A stretch of DNA of 8,093 bases from Candidatus Thorarchaeota archaeon (GCA_030638785.1 DAOWDY010000103.1:1-8093); one strand, 5' to 3'; shown: positions 1-6,278, numbered from the stretch's first letter. A program made the numbers and translations. The notes: generated by a model from the sequence alone, not told the origin.

Positions 1-873
1 CTCATAGAGCGCTCGTACAGGCTCCATTCCTTTCACCGGTGGTTTAAACCACAGAATATGAAGAAGTCCTTCAATTCTTCTGAGCACGTTTTTCATCCGT
101 TTCTCAATGTGTTCTGGTATTTTATCAAGGACCTTCTCTTTGGCTCTTTCCAATGTTCCTCCACTTAGCTCTTCCCAGATTCTCTCTAATTCAATTACAG
201 ATTGTGCATATCTATAGAATCTGAAATCCAAAGTATTCTCAATATCCTTGGAGCTGAGGACATCTATGTCCTTACTAGCGAAAGATATCCCTCCAGAAGA
301 AAGTGCCCACATTCGTTGGGTGATATCAAGTTTGCTTATTCTCTCTCTTGGCACTTCAAGTCGAAGAGCATGATCCCCAGGTTGTGCTACAAGATAACAA
401 TTAGATAGAATGTCACTAATCGATTCGAACATACTAACATCAGTTGGAACTAGGTCCATGGCACCATGACCTGTAGTACTCCAGCAGACCATCTTTCCAG
501 TATCGGTATCCTTCTCTATGATGATGCGTTCCTTGTCCCCCAGATGATCGAACTGGTCAGTGAATCCTTTGCTATAAGCCATCACACCATAGACAACATA
601 TCTCTCCTTGCAGGGGTGAAATCCCGGCATTCGAAGAATGAATCCGACCGTGTCGAGAGGTTCCCCGGATTCCAACCAAGCACCCGTTGTTTGATTCCAC
701 TCCCATCTGTCACCAAGTTCGTAAAAAACTTCCCTGAGTGCGCGTAAATCCTTTGCTTCCTTTGCTCTCTTTAGCGTTTTAGATTCCCACGTTTCATAGT
801 CCTTTCTCATCTTGAGCATGCTTTTGCGTTCTACTCGAAGCCACTTCTCTTCAACCTTCATTCTTACCTTCAT
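1..873 (-). CDS. Hypothetical protein, N-terminal 291 codons (runs off left edge)
   Basis: An uninterrupted minus-strand frame runs from an ATG at 873 to the window edge with no stop, so the C-terminus is missing. I do not recognise the family. Residues 1-50 are highly charged and probably helical (many Lys, Arg and Glu, beginning MKVRMKVEEKW). A tryptophan-rich stretch follows (W57, W59, W66), then a mixed alpha/beta region to about residue 205, and a charged helical segment from about 215 to 290. No signal peptide, membrane segment or catalytic motif is visible. The start is uncertain. ATG at 873 has a weak GTGAG about 6 nt upstream, while a second in-frame ATG at 861 (codon 5) has AGGT just upstream. 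A TATA-like TAATAATTTA at 889-898 would put transcription start near 866, which favours the second ATG. That the frame is real rests on its length and ordinary codon use; plus-strand frames here are short and look like shadows. Confidence 0.8.
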   Translation of the reverse strand, partial: MKVRMKVEEKWLRVERKSMLKMRKDYETWESKTLKRAKEAKDLRALREVFYELGDRWEWNQTTGAWLESGEPLDTVGFILRMPGFHPCKERYVVYGVMAYSKGFTDQFDHLGDKERIIIEKDTDTGKMVCWSTTGHGAMDLVPTDVSMFESISDILSNCYLVAQPGDHALRLEVPRERISKLDITQRMWALSSGGISFASKDIDVLSSKDIENTLDFRFYRYAQSVIELERIWEELSGGTLERAKEKVLDKIPEHIEKRMKNVLRRIEGLLHILWFKPPVKGMEPVRALYE

Positions 874-888
874 TGAACGCTCACACAG

Positions 889-898
889 TAAATTATTA
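889..898 (-). promoter_or_regulatory. TATA-like box for the left-edge hypothetical gene
   Basis: Minus-strand TAATAATTTA is centred 20 nt from the ATG at 873 and 32 nt from the in-frame ATG at 861. Archaeal TATA boxes sit about 26 nt before transcription start, so this would give an almost leaderless message starting at the second ATG. Single-sequence AT-rich match only. Confidence 0.35.
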
Positions 899-984
899 GG
901 TTTTCAGCAGCTTAACATTTCATGCCGCTACAATCTCTCAAAGCTTGTTCATTCTGAGAGCACTTATGGATATCGCTCGTAAAC

Positions 985-1947
985 TTACTGTGAAATGATT
1001 TTCAGAACTTTCTTTATCATTTCAAACAGGACTACTGGTTTCTGAGGCGTTCGAACATAAGAACTCCGATATCTAAGATCTAGATTAGACTCCGAATTTC
1101 GTATCTCGAATCGATTCTCCTCAAGCTCACTGAAATCCAATCCCACTGTGTCTGAAATTGCGGTTCTTACTTTCTCTTTAGTGACGCTGGTTTCTATTGT
1201 TATTCGTTCACATTCCTTTGACGGTAATCCTAGATAATATTTCACGACAGTCTTTTCTGAAAGTTCAAGATCTATGGAAACGAAGAAATCATTGAGAACT
1301 GCGGTACCATTCCTAATTTTCCATGAAACGTATGACTGTGCTCCTGGGTGTAATGCAGCAATTCCTTCTAATCTAGAAAGGACATGATATTCCAGATGAC
1401 CTATGTCATCTTCAAAGTAACCGTTGTTCCGACCTTTGCGTCCCTCATAATAATTGAAGAAACTAATGGACATTAAGACTCCTGAAGAAATTATACAAAA
1501 TGGCGAGAAGAGTTCCAGGGTTACAGCAACAAGTGTGCTAAACATTGACCAAACTGCAATGAAGAACCATGCTATATCATTGATATCATCAGTGGATTTC
1601 TTATCTGCGTCCTTGATGGATTTGTAGAACTTCTCGAATATTCGACTTACTTCTACTGAATGAATATCTCGCTCTTCAATCCTCCATCCATTAGATAGAG
1701 TCGAAGGATCAAGTAGCGATAACCGTTCCTTTGCTATATTTCCGAATCTATAGTACATACGAGTAGTAGTCATTCCGACAGCTAACTGTACAACAAGAAA
1801 GAGTAGTCCAGTGATAACAGCTTCTCCAATTGAACAGACTGCATTGAGAAGTAGGGTGTATAGGGTAAAGGCAGGAATACTGAAAAGCAGAATCTTGTAG
1901 TCCTGCGAACGAACGCCAGACCAATCCATGACAACGTGCTTCTCCAT
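985..1947 (-). CDS. Four-helix integral membrane protein of unknown function
   Basis: The 320-residue product is not a family I recognise. Hydrophobic segments at about 18-38 and 41-62 form an N-terminal hairpin. A soluble charged linker (63-123) follows, then a second hairpin at about 125-145 and 149-167, and a polar C-terminal domain of about 150 residues. By the positive-inside rule the basic flanks (RMYYRFGN after helix 2, YYEGRKGRNN after helix 4) suggest that linker and C-terminal domain face the cytoplasm. The C-terminal domain looks alpha/beta and ends in a basic amphipathic stretch (IKKVLKIISQ). The ATG at 1947 is preceded by GAGGGTCA about 8 nt upstream; an in-frame ATG at codon 7 is an alternative. 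A TATA-like ATTAATTAT at 1997-2005 gives this gene its own promoter, so it need not be cotranscribed with the swivel-domain gene upstream. A sensor, channel-like or scaffold role is possible but not shown. Confidence 0.8.
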   Translation of the reverse strand: MEKHVVMDWSGVRSQDYKILLFSIPAFTLYTLLLNAVCSIGEAVITGLLFLVVQLAVGMTTTRMYYRFGNIAKERLSLLDPSTLSNGWRIEERDIHSVEVSRIFEKFYKSIKDADKKSTDDINDIAWFFIAVWSMFSTLVAVTLELFSPFCIISSGVLMSISFFNYYEGRKGRNNGYFEDDIGHLEYHVLSRLEGIAALHPGAQSYVSWKIRNGTAVLNDFFVSIDLELSEKTVVKYYLGLPSKECERITIETSVTKEKVRTAISDTVGLDFSELEENRFEIRNSESNLDLRYRSSYVRTPQKPVVLFEMIKKVLKIISQ

Positions 1948-1996
1948 CGGCGCTGACCCTCTTGATTTTGTGTAGGGTGTTTCAGCAAAGGTCTAC

Positions 1997-2005
1997 ATAA
2001 TTAAT
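1997..2005 (-). promoter_or_regulatory. TATA-like box for the membrane protein gene
   Basis: Minus-strand ATTAATTAT lies in the 81-bp gap between the swivel-domain stop and the membrane-protein ATG. It is centred about 54 nt before that ATG, which would leave a leader of roughly 25-30 nt containing the GAGGGT ribosome binding site. Confidence 0.4.
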
Positions 2006-2028
2006 CTTCTGAGTTAGGGGCTACTTCT

Positions 2029-2430
2029 CTAATCGATGAAGAAAATATCTCCAATGTTCTCACTGGCGAAAATCCGAATATGCATTCCCTCTTCGAGAAC
2101 ATGACACGCATCAGCAACCTTCACAACAGCGACTGTTTCGTGATGGTATGCTGCGGCAGCAAATTCACTGACAGAATCTCCAAATTCCGCAAGAACCGCT
2201 GAAACCTCACCCATCAAATAGTCAAGATCCCCAGGGTTGTTGATAAAGTGCTGCTCAAGCCCGAGATGAAGAACAGCAATGGAATCTGTAGACCATTCTC
2301 TCTTCATCTGTCCCGGTTCTTCTATCAAGACCACACGTCCACTGAATTCCCCAGCCTCACCTACTGATTCTCCTCTAAGAATTGGGAAGACTGGTATGTC
2401 ATCAAACTGATTATTTTCTTTAGGCGACAC
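2029..2430 (-). CDS. Stand-alone PEP-utilising-enzyme mobile (swivel) domain protein lacking the catalytic His
   Basis: The product (133 residues from GTG at 2430) resembles the phosphohistidine swivelling domain of PEP synthase, PPDK and PTS enzyme I (PF00391). It has an N-terminal beta part with GEAGEFSGRVVLIEEP (residues 24-39), a strand DSIAVLHL (49-56), the nucleophile-loop region AEFGDSVSEFAAAA (81-94), then TVAVVKVADA and LEEGMHIRI. The family consensus in that loop is roughly EGGxTSHxA; a gap-free alignment puts Glu89 at the phosphorylated histidine and Asp85 at the second glycine. No ATP-grasp or PEP-binding domain is attached or nearby. The domain is therefore probably not phosphorylated on that loop and may have a structural or binding role; this is inference. 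Start choice: GTG at 2430 has GAGGTG with 6-nt spacing; an upstream in-frame GTG at 2439 lies inside that Shine-Dalgarno sequence and is less likely. Family assignment rests on motif spacing only. Confidence 0.72.
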   Translation of the reverse strand: MSPKENNQFDDIPVFPILRGESVGEAGEFSGRVVLIEEPGQMKREWSTDSIAVLHLGLEQHFINNPGDLDYLMGEVSAVLAEFGDSVSEFAAAAYHHETVAVVKVADACHVLEEGMHIRIFASENIGDIFFID

Positions 2431-2484
2431 GCAACACACCTCGACTCTTATTCCGTCTACAATGGCTCACATGTAACGGTTGGC

Positions 2485-2495
2485 CTTTAATATTT
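2485..2495 (-). promoter_or_regulatory. TATA-like box for the swivel-domain gene
   Basis: Minus-strand AAATATTAAAG, preceded by a purine-containing CGAA that could serve as a BRE, is centred near 2490. Transcription start would be near 2464, leaving a leader of about 34 nt with GAGGTG before GTG 2430. The core is nearly symmetric, so it could also act on the plus strand. Confidence 0.4.
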
Positions 2496-2513
2496 CGGGG
2501 GTCTCATTTTGGA

Positions 2514-2523
2514 GGGAGCTCCC
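2514..2523. promoter_or_regulatory. Perfect 10-bp palindrome in a divergent intergenic region (possible operator)
   Basis: GGGAGCTCCC is fully self-complementary and lies between the divergent TATA-like boxes of the swivel-domain and carbonic anhydrase-like genes. It could be a site for a dimeric regulator. No second copy was noticed in the window, and a 10-bp palindrome can occur by chance. Confidence 0.25.
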
Positions 2524-2547
2524 AATTTCTAGCACCTAAGGACATCC

Positions 2548-2554
2548 TAATATT
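2548..2554 (+). promoter_or_regulatory. TATA-like box for the gamma carbonic anhydrase-like gene
   Basis: TAATATT is centred 27 nt before GTG 2578. That spacing puts transcription start at or next to the GTG, so the transcript would be leaderless, or have a leader of about 9 nt if TTG 2587 is used. Confidence 0.4.
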
Positions 2555-2577
2555 CTTCAAAGTGACTAGTTCAACTG

Positions 2578-3111
2578 GTGCTCAATTTGGCGGTTTATGA
2601 GTTTGAAGGCAGAATTCCAAAGATTGGAAAGAATACGTATGTGAGTCCTACTGCTTCTGTAATTGGAGCAGTGACTATTGGAGAAGAATGCTATATCGCT
2701 CCTGGTGCAGTTGTTAAAGGCGACTATGGTGAAATTACAATAGGTAATGGTACAAGTGTTCAAGACAATGTAATCATCCATGCGCGGCCAAATGAATCAA
2801 CTACTATCGGCAACAACGTCACCTTGGGACATGGATGCATCATTCACAATGCAGTTGTACAGGATGATGCAGTTATTGGAATGGGTGCAATTGTATCCGA
2901 TTACGCGGTTGTTGGGGAATGGGCAATAGTTGGCGAGGGTGCTGTGGTCAGATCAAAATTCGAGGTACCAAAGGAGAAAATTGTCGTAGGGGTTCCCGCT
3001 AAGATTATTGCAGACGTCCAAGACCATCATCGAGAGGAACTCACTGCGTTCAAGAGGAGATACAGAAGTCTTGCGATAAGATATCCAACCGGTTTAAAGA
3101 AGATAGCATAA
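2578..3111 (+). CDS. Gamma-class carbonic anhydrase family protein (PaaY/CaiE-like left-handed beta-helix)
   Basis: This 177-residue protein is built of hexapeptide repeats (IGAVTIGEECYIAPGAVV, then AVIGMGAIVSDYAVVGEWAIVGEGAVV), the left-handed beta-helix fold of gamma carbonic anhydrases and PaaY/CaiE/YrdA proteins, which are trimers with metal at subunit interfaces. The three expected zinc/iron ligands are present: His68 (NVIIH), His85 and His90 (GHGCIIH). Gln62-Asp63 match the conserved QDN motif. The arginine usually found in RGD is Lys47 (VVKGDYG), and the acidic proton-shuttle loops of Methanosarcina Cam are absent, so CO2 hydration is possible but unproven; thioesterase-like or other PaaY-type roles are alternatives. 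The C-terminal helix (about 140-177) is typical. The start is ambiguous. GTG at 2578 lies about 27 nt from a TATA-like TAATATT, suggesting a leaderless mRNA. TTG at 2587 (giving MAVYEFEG, the usual family N-terminus) has GGTG 6 nt upstream. Confidence 0.9.
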   Translation: MLNLAVYEFEGRIPKIGKNTYVSPTASVIGAVTIGEECYIAPGAVVKGDYGEITIGNGTSVQDNVIIHARPNESTTIGNNVTLGHGCIIHNAVVQDDAVIGMGAIVSDYAVVGEWAIVGEGAVVRSKFEVPKEKIVVGVPAKIIADVQDHHREELTAFKRRYRSLAIRYPTGLKKIA

Positions 3112-3119
3112 AAGAAAGA

Positions 3120-3138
3120 AAGGGGCAGAAAGCCCCTT
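3120..3138. terminator. Bidirectional hairpin terminator between convergent genes
   Basis: AAGGGGC (3120-3126) and GCCCCTT (3132-3138) form a perfect 7-bp stem with a 5-nt loop. It lies 9 nt past the carbonic anhydrase-like stop and 7 nt past the ABC permease stop. On the plus strand GATTTTC follows; on the minus strand a T-rich TCTTTCTTTTAT follows, a better match to T-tract termination for the ABC operon. Confidence 0.65.
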
Positions 3139-3144
3139 GATTTT

Positions 3145-3894
3145 CTAAACCATCGATACGAGTTTGTCTCTATTGAACAACCTGAATGCGATTGCCCAAC
3201 CTATTACGAAAATTAATGCTGCAATAGTCAAAGTGATGAAATTGGAGAACCAAACTAACTCAGACATTCCGCCAGTTTCAAGTCCTATCATCGGCAATAT
3301 CATGGGTATCATGAAGACCATTATAATGCCAGTTGTAGCCTGATAAGCCTCATAGACTCTTGTTACCCTTCCACTAATAATTATCATAACTGCAACTACT
3401 GCGAATATCATTAGAGGGGTCGCTGTGGCAAGTAGGAAGAATCCTGCGAGGTCTGGAAAAATGATTATGGGATATCCAAGGGCCACGGAACCTATAGCGA
3501 TACCAACAGTGGTGATAGCTGTGCTACTTGCAAGAATGATTAGACTCGGAAATGCACCTGCCATCGTCTTTCCCCATAAGAGCTCACGGTCTGTCAGGGG
3601 AGTACAAAGAAGAGGTTCAAGTGTGTTCATTTCTCTCTCTCCAACGAGTGCATTTGCTGCAATCATTGTGGTAGGGATTATTGCAAACATACCTAACATC
3701 GCAGTGATTATTGGTCCCATCAGGCCCACCAAGAGTTGCGCTTCACTCGGTGGTACAATTGGTAGAACTCCGAGAAATATTATGAAGCTCATGATCGGCC
3801 CAAATATCGTTGCCATTACCAAGCCATACTTTACCATCTTCAATTTCAATGCGTTCTTAAAATCAGTCTTAGCCACTATCATTGACTTGCTCAT
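3145..3894 (-). CDS. ABC-2 type transporter permease
   Basis: This is the membrane subunit of an ABC exporter, 249 residues with about six transmembrane helices (roughly 22-48, 54-80, 111-140, 148-174, 187-205, 214-240). The segment 85-110 carries the ABC-2 hallmark GEREMNTLEPLLCTPLT followed by RELLWGKT, a cytoplasmic coupling segment seen in NatB/YhaP-like permeases. The ATG at 3894 overlaps the ATPase stop codon by 4 bp (ATGA) and has a perfect GGAGGT 8 nt upstream, inside the ATPase gene, so the two are cotranscribed and translationally coupled. The polypeptide would pair with that ATPase, probably as a homodimer. The substrate cannot be read from sequence; NatAB-like sodium export, drug export or lipid/polysaccharide export are all seen in this superfamily. 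A hairpin terminator follows the stop codon directly. Confidence 0.93.
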   Translation of the reverse strand: MSKSMIVAKTDFKNALKLKMVKYGLVMATIFGPIMSFIIFLGVLPIVPPSEAQLLVGLMGPIITAMLGMFAIIPTTMIAANALVGEREMNTLEPLLCTPLTDRELLWGKTMAGAFPSLIILASSTAITTVGIAIGSVALGYPIIIFPDLAGFFLLATATPLMIFAVVAVMIIISGRVTRVYEAYQATTGIIMVFMIPMILPMIGLETGGMSELVWFSNFITLTIAALIFVIGWAIAFRLFNRDKLVSMV

Positions 3895-4883
3895 TGTTGG
3901 CTACCTCCTTTTACAACCTCAAGATAGAGGTCTTCAAGTGTCGCTTCGTCTTCTGATAATTCAACGACATTGACTCCAGCATCTAAGAGTGTCCGCAGCA
4001 GTTTCACATTGTTATCCATTGGATTTTCGATCTCTAGAATTATTGTATCTACCTCACTCTCGTGTGATTTCACGAAATCGAGATTCACAACGACGCTCTC
4101 TGCAGAGGAGATATTGCCACGGATGAGAAGCCTGTATTTTTGCTTACCACGAAGTTGACTTCTCAATTCCTCTGTATTGCCTGCAAGTAGAATTCTTCCT
4201 TCATCTATGATGGCAATTTTATTACACATTCGCTGGACCTCAGCAAGATTGTGAGAGTTGATGAAAAATGTTTGATTATACTTCTCTGATAAACTGAGTA
4301 TTAGCTCTCGTACTCTCTTAGCAGCAACAGGATCAAGGGCAGCTGTTGGTTCATCCAAAAGGAGGACAGTGGGCTTATGCAATAGAGCTCTACACAGTGC
4401 AAGACGTTGTCGATTACCTGTACTCAATTCGCCAGCAAGGTCATCTTTTCGATCCCAGAGTTCCATGAACTCTAGTAATTCTTGGATTGCAGGTTCTATT
4501 GCCTCTTCAACAACACCATAGAGTTTAGCGAAGTATTCCAGATTTTCATAAGCTGTCATCCCCTCATAGACAGTGTGATTAGCTTCTTCTGGAAGCACTC
4601 CGGTAATCTCTCTAATCTTGACAGGATCTTCATGGATATCAAACCCAGCGACCACTGCTGTTCCACTTGTAGGCCTCAATAACGTACTAAGGATACGAGT
4701 TGTTGTACTCTTTCCTGCACCATTGGGTCCAAGCAATCCGAAGATAGACCCAGCTGGTACATCTAGGACCATATCATTTACCGCAATAAGTTCTCCAAAA
4801 TTCTTTGTTAAGTGGGATATTACCACATCATCCAATTCGACCACCTGACCATACGGCTTGTCTGATGAGGTATTTCTCCTCAT
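3891..4883 (-). CDS. ABC transporter ATP-binding protein (CcmA/NatA-like, COG1131)
   Basis: This is the cytoplasmic ATPase of the ABC-2 exporter, 330 residues. Visible motifs in order are Walker A GPNGAGKST (52-60), a Q-loop region GVLPEEAN (95-102) with Glu99 where the glutamine usually lies, the signature LSTGNRQRL (153-161, a variant of LSGGQ), Walker B LLLDEP (174-179) with catalytic Glu178, the D-loop ALDP, and the H-loop His211 (INSHNLAE). LPEE in place of LPQE is, to my knowledge, common in this exporter subfamily and not a sign of inactivity. Residues about 245-330 form the extra C-terminal domain often found in NatA/DrrA-like proteins, ending TLEDLYLEVVKGG. The ATG at 4883 has no upstream Shine-Dalgarno sequence; GAGGAG lies just inside the frame. 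A T-rich TATA-like box at 4907-4915, about 28 nt upstream, suggests a leaderless transcript. First gene of a two-gene operon. Confidence 0.95.
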   Translation of the reverse strand: MRRNTSSDKPYGQVVELDDVVISHLTKNFGELIAVNDMVLDVPAGSIFGLLGPNGAGKSTTTRILSTLLRPTSGTAVVAGFDIHEDPVKIREITGVLPEEANHTVYEGMTAYENLEYFAKLYGVVEEAIEPAIQELLEFMELWDRKDDLAGELSTGNRQRLALCRALLHKPTVLLLDEPTAALDPVAAKRVRELILSLSEKYNQTFFINSHNLAEVQRMCNKIAIIDEGRILLAGNTEELRSQLRGKQKYRLLIRGNISSAESVVVNLDFVKSHESEVDTIILEIENPMDNNVKLLRTLLDAGVNVVELSEDEATLEDLYLEVVKGGSQQ

Positions 4884-4889
4884 CTAATT

Positions 4890-4915
4890 TGAGATTGTAT
4901 TTCTCACTAAAAAAG
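4890..4915 (-). promoter_or_regulatory. Putative promoter and small inverted repeat of the ABC exporter operon
   Basis: Minus-strand CTTTTTTAG (4907-4915) is centred about 28 nt before the ATPase ATG, the spacing expected for a leaderless archaeal transcript; this fits the lack of an upstream Shine-Dalgarno sequence. Directly downstream is a 5-bp inverted repeat, TGAGA (4890-4894) and TCTCA (4902-4906) with 7 nt between. A repressor there would block the initiation site. The box is a poor TATA match. Confidence 0.3.
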
Positions 4916-4976
4916 AACTCGGAAAGTGCAGTCAAAATTTATCAAATTGGTATTTATCAATAAAAGAATTAGATAG

Positions 4977-4994
4977 GGAGGACCCCAGTCCTCC
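4977..4994 (-). terminator. Hairpin terminator of the coiled-coil gene
   Basis: GGAGGAC (4977-4983) and GTCCTCC (4988-4994) make a perfect 7-bp stem with a 4-nt loop. It lies 10 nt after the TGA at 5005 on the minus strand and is followed by CTATCTAATTCTTTTATTG, a T-rich but not continuous tail. Confidence 0.6.
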
Positions 4995-5004
4995 TCTAAT
5001 GAAT

Positions 5005-6153
5005 TCACTCATCTGTTTCTGTAGGAGTTTCCTCAACCTCTACAACAGGTTCTTCACCCTTAGTAGCGGGTTCTTTGGCTACAACAGGTTCTTCAGTTTC
5101 TACAACTGATTCTTCTACCTTTACAGGTTCTTCAACCTCAGAGGGCTCTTCAACGATGGGTTCTTTGGCCTCTACAACAGTTTCTTTAACCTCAACAGGT
5201 TTTTTTGAAGAAACATCTTCCCTACGCGACTTCTTGCCCCTCTTGCGACCTTTGCTATCATCGGCTCTTCTAGCAAGAATGAACTCGTCAAAGGTTAGTC
5301 GCTTTCCAGATTTGAGCTTGTCAACAGCGACGTCAATACGTTCCTGTTCATGAGCTTTCTGCTTAGTCCGTTTCTCAAACTTTTCAACATCTTGATGAGT
5401 CGATGCATGCTTCCTAATCTTACCTTGAAACTCATCTATCTGTGTACGTATCGTCTTCAGAGTGGTTTCTCCATCTTTTACCTTCTTCAACCACTCTACA
5501 AAATTCTGATGAGCTGTATCCGCGCTCCTCTTGTACTCCTCCAATTGAGGTCGGATTCTTACAACTTCTTGATGATGAACTTGAGACTTTTCAGATAACT
5601 CGAGGACCTTCTGATGTGCGTCGCCTGCCTCTGCTTTCAGGTTTCGAGCAAGTCGGCGAAGCTCCATAATGCGATCCTGTTTCTCTTTCTCTTGTCCAAT
5701 CTTGACGAGTTTAGTTTCAATCTTGGCAATTTCCTCGACGATGCCTCTCTCTTCATCCATCGATAGTTGATCAGTTTGTTGACGCCACTCAAGTTCTTCA
5801 ACTCGACGCATCATCCTTCGCTGGTCATTTGATGGACTTCCAACCAATCGTCCTCTCAGCTCACGAATATCATCATAAACGCTTTTCAGCTGTGCATGAA
5901 TGGCAGTTCTTCGGTCCTTGGCTTCTGTGATATCTTTGTTGATCATATCACGTTCTTCTCTTTCAGCCTTAACGGACTCGATAAGGGCTCGAACCTCTTT
6001 GTTGTGTTCATCCCTTACTCGTTTGTATTCACGCATCTGGTCACGGTCTCTTCTCAAGACCTCTAAATCATCCCTTGCTTGGGACTTGAGTTCTCTCAGC
6101 TTAGTTCTAAGGAACTCAACATTATCTACACTCGTCTCAGTCGTTTCTGTCAA
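5005..6153 (-). CDS. Archaeal COG1340-type coiled-coil protein with acidic repetitive tail
   Basis: This 382-residue soluble protein is dominated by long charged helices. Residues about 10-105 and 113-295 are heptad-like coiled coil, interrupted by a short turn near LVGSPSND (103-110). Just after the turn lies ELEWRQQTDQLSMDEERG (120-137), and near the end of the coil KLKSGKRLTFDEFIL (279-293). Both resemble conserved spots I associate with the archaeal COG1340 family, which is sometimes misannotated as phosphoserine phosphatase. A basic patch (KGRKRGKKSRRED, 301-313) is followed by a low-complexity acidic tail of repeated VEEPV/AKEP-like units (320-382), probably disordered. No enzymatic motif is present. 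The basic patch is compatible with RNA or ribosome binding, which is inference only. The start is TTG at 6153, supported by GAGGT 8 nt upstream; no ATG occurs in frame until codon 40. It appears monocistronic, with its own TATA box and a hairpin terminator. Confidence 0.85.
   Translation of the reverse strand: MTETTETSVDNVEFLRTKLRELKSQARDDLEVLRRDRDQMREYKRVRDEHNKEVRALIESVKAEREERDMINKDITEAKDRRTAIHAQLKSVYDDIRELRGRLVGSPSNDQRRMMRRVEELEWRQQTDQLSMDEERGIVEEIAKIETKLVKIGQEKEKQDRIMELRRLARNLKAEAGDAHQKVLELSEKSQVHHQEVVRIRPQLEEYKRSADTAHQNFVEWLKKVKDGETTLKTIRTQIDEFQGKIRKHASTHQDVEKFEKRTKQKAHEQERIDVAVDKLKSGKRLTFDEFILARRADDSKGRKRGKKSRREDVSSKKPVEVKETVVEAKEPIVEEPSEVEEPVKVEESVVETEEPVVAKEPATKGEEPVVEVEETPTETDE
5008..5196 (-). 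repeat. Degenerate repeats encoding the acidic VEEPV/AKEP tail
   Basis: The 3' end of the coiled-coil gene is made of imperfect repeats. On the plus strand ACAACAGGTTCTTCA occurs at 5042-5056 and 5081-5095 (39 nt, 13 codons apart), and GGGTTCTTTGGC at 5068-5079 and 5158-5169 (90 nt apart). All spacings are multiples of three, so unit gain or loss would keep the frame. The product is a Glu/Val/Pro-rich tail of about 63 residues. Confidence 0.7.
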
Positions 6154-6206
6154 AATCTGAAACCTCAGAATTTCGTTTTACTAGCCCTGATAACAGGACG
6201 GATTAC

Positions 6207-6230
6207 GTATGCAAGATGTCACTTGCGTAT
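6207..6230. repeat. Imperfect inverted repeat in the leader of the coiled-coil gene
   Basis: TATGCAAG (6208-6215) and CTTGCGTA (6222-6229) pair over 8 positions with one mismatch or wobble, across a 6-nt spacer. The arms lie about 20-40 nt downstream of the transcription start predicted from the TATA box at 6270-6278 and upstream of the ribosome binding site, a position suited to a repressor operator or leader hairpin. Confidence 0.35.
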
Positions 6231-6269
6231 TACTGCTCAGCGACACAATTTGATTGCCCCGTTGAAGGT

Positions 6270-6278
6270 CATATAAAC
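6270..6278 (-). promoter_or_regulatory. TATA box for the coiled-coil gene
   Basis: Minus-strand GTTTATATG is the best archaeal TATA match in the window (consensus near TTTATATA). It sits 23 nt past the RimK-like gene's stop codon. Transcription start would be near 6248, leaving a leader of about 95 nt before TTG 6153, longer than for the other genes here. Confidence 0.5.

Noticed and set aside
202..747. Two short plus-strand frames near the left edge
   Set aside because: They lie opposite a 291-codon uninterrupted minus-strand frame with better codon character and show no domain features.
935..960. CTCTCA/TGAGAG inverted repeat after the membrane-protein gene as a terminator
   Set aside because: Only a 6-bp stem with a 14-nt loop and no T-tract on the minus strand; too weak to call.
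3425..3973. 182-codon plus-strand open frame opposite the ABC permease
   Set aside because: It is antisense to a clear ABC-2 permease with a strong ribosome binding site, its translation has no family features, and its hydrophobic composition is what the opposite strand of a membrane protein gives.
3899..4883. Loss of ABC ATPase activity because the Q-loop has Glu instead of Gln
   Set aside because: All other catalytic motifs are intact and LPEE occurs widely, as far as I know, in this exporter subfamily.
5075..6160. Plus-strand Ser/Thr-rich frames opposite the coiled-coil gene
   Set aside because: These are the reverse complement of Glu/Lys/Arg-rich coding sequence, which produces Ser/Leu/Phe-rich open frames as a by-product.
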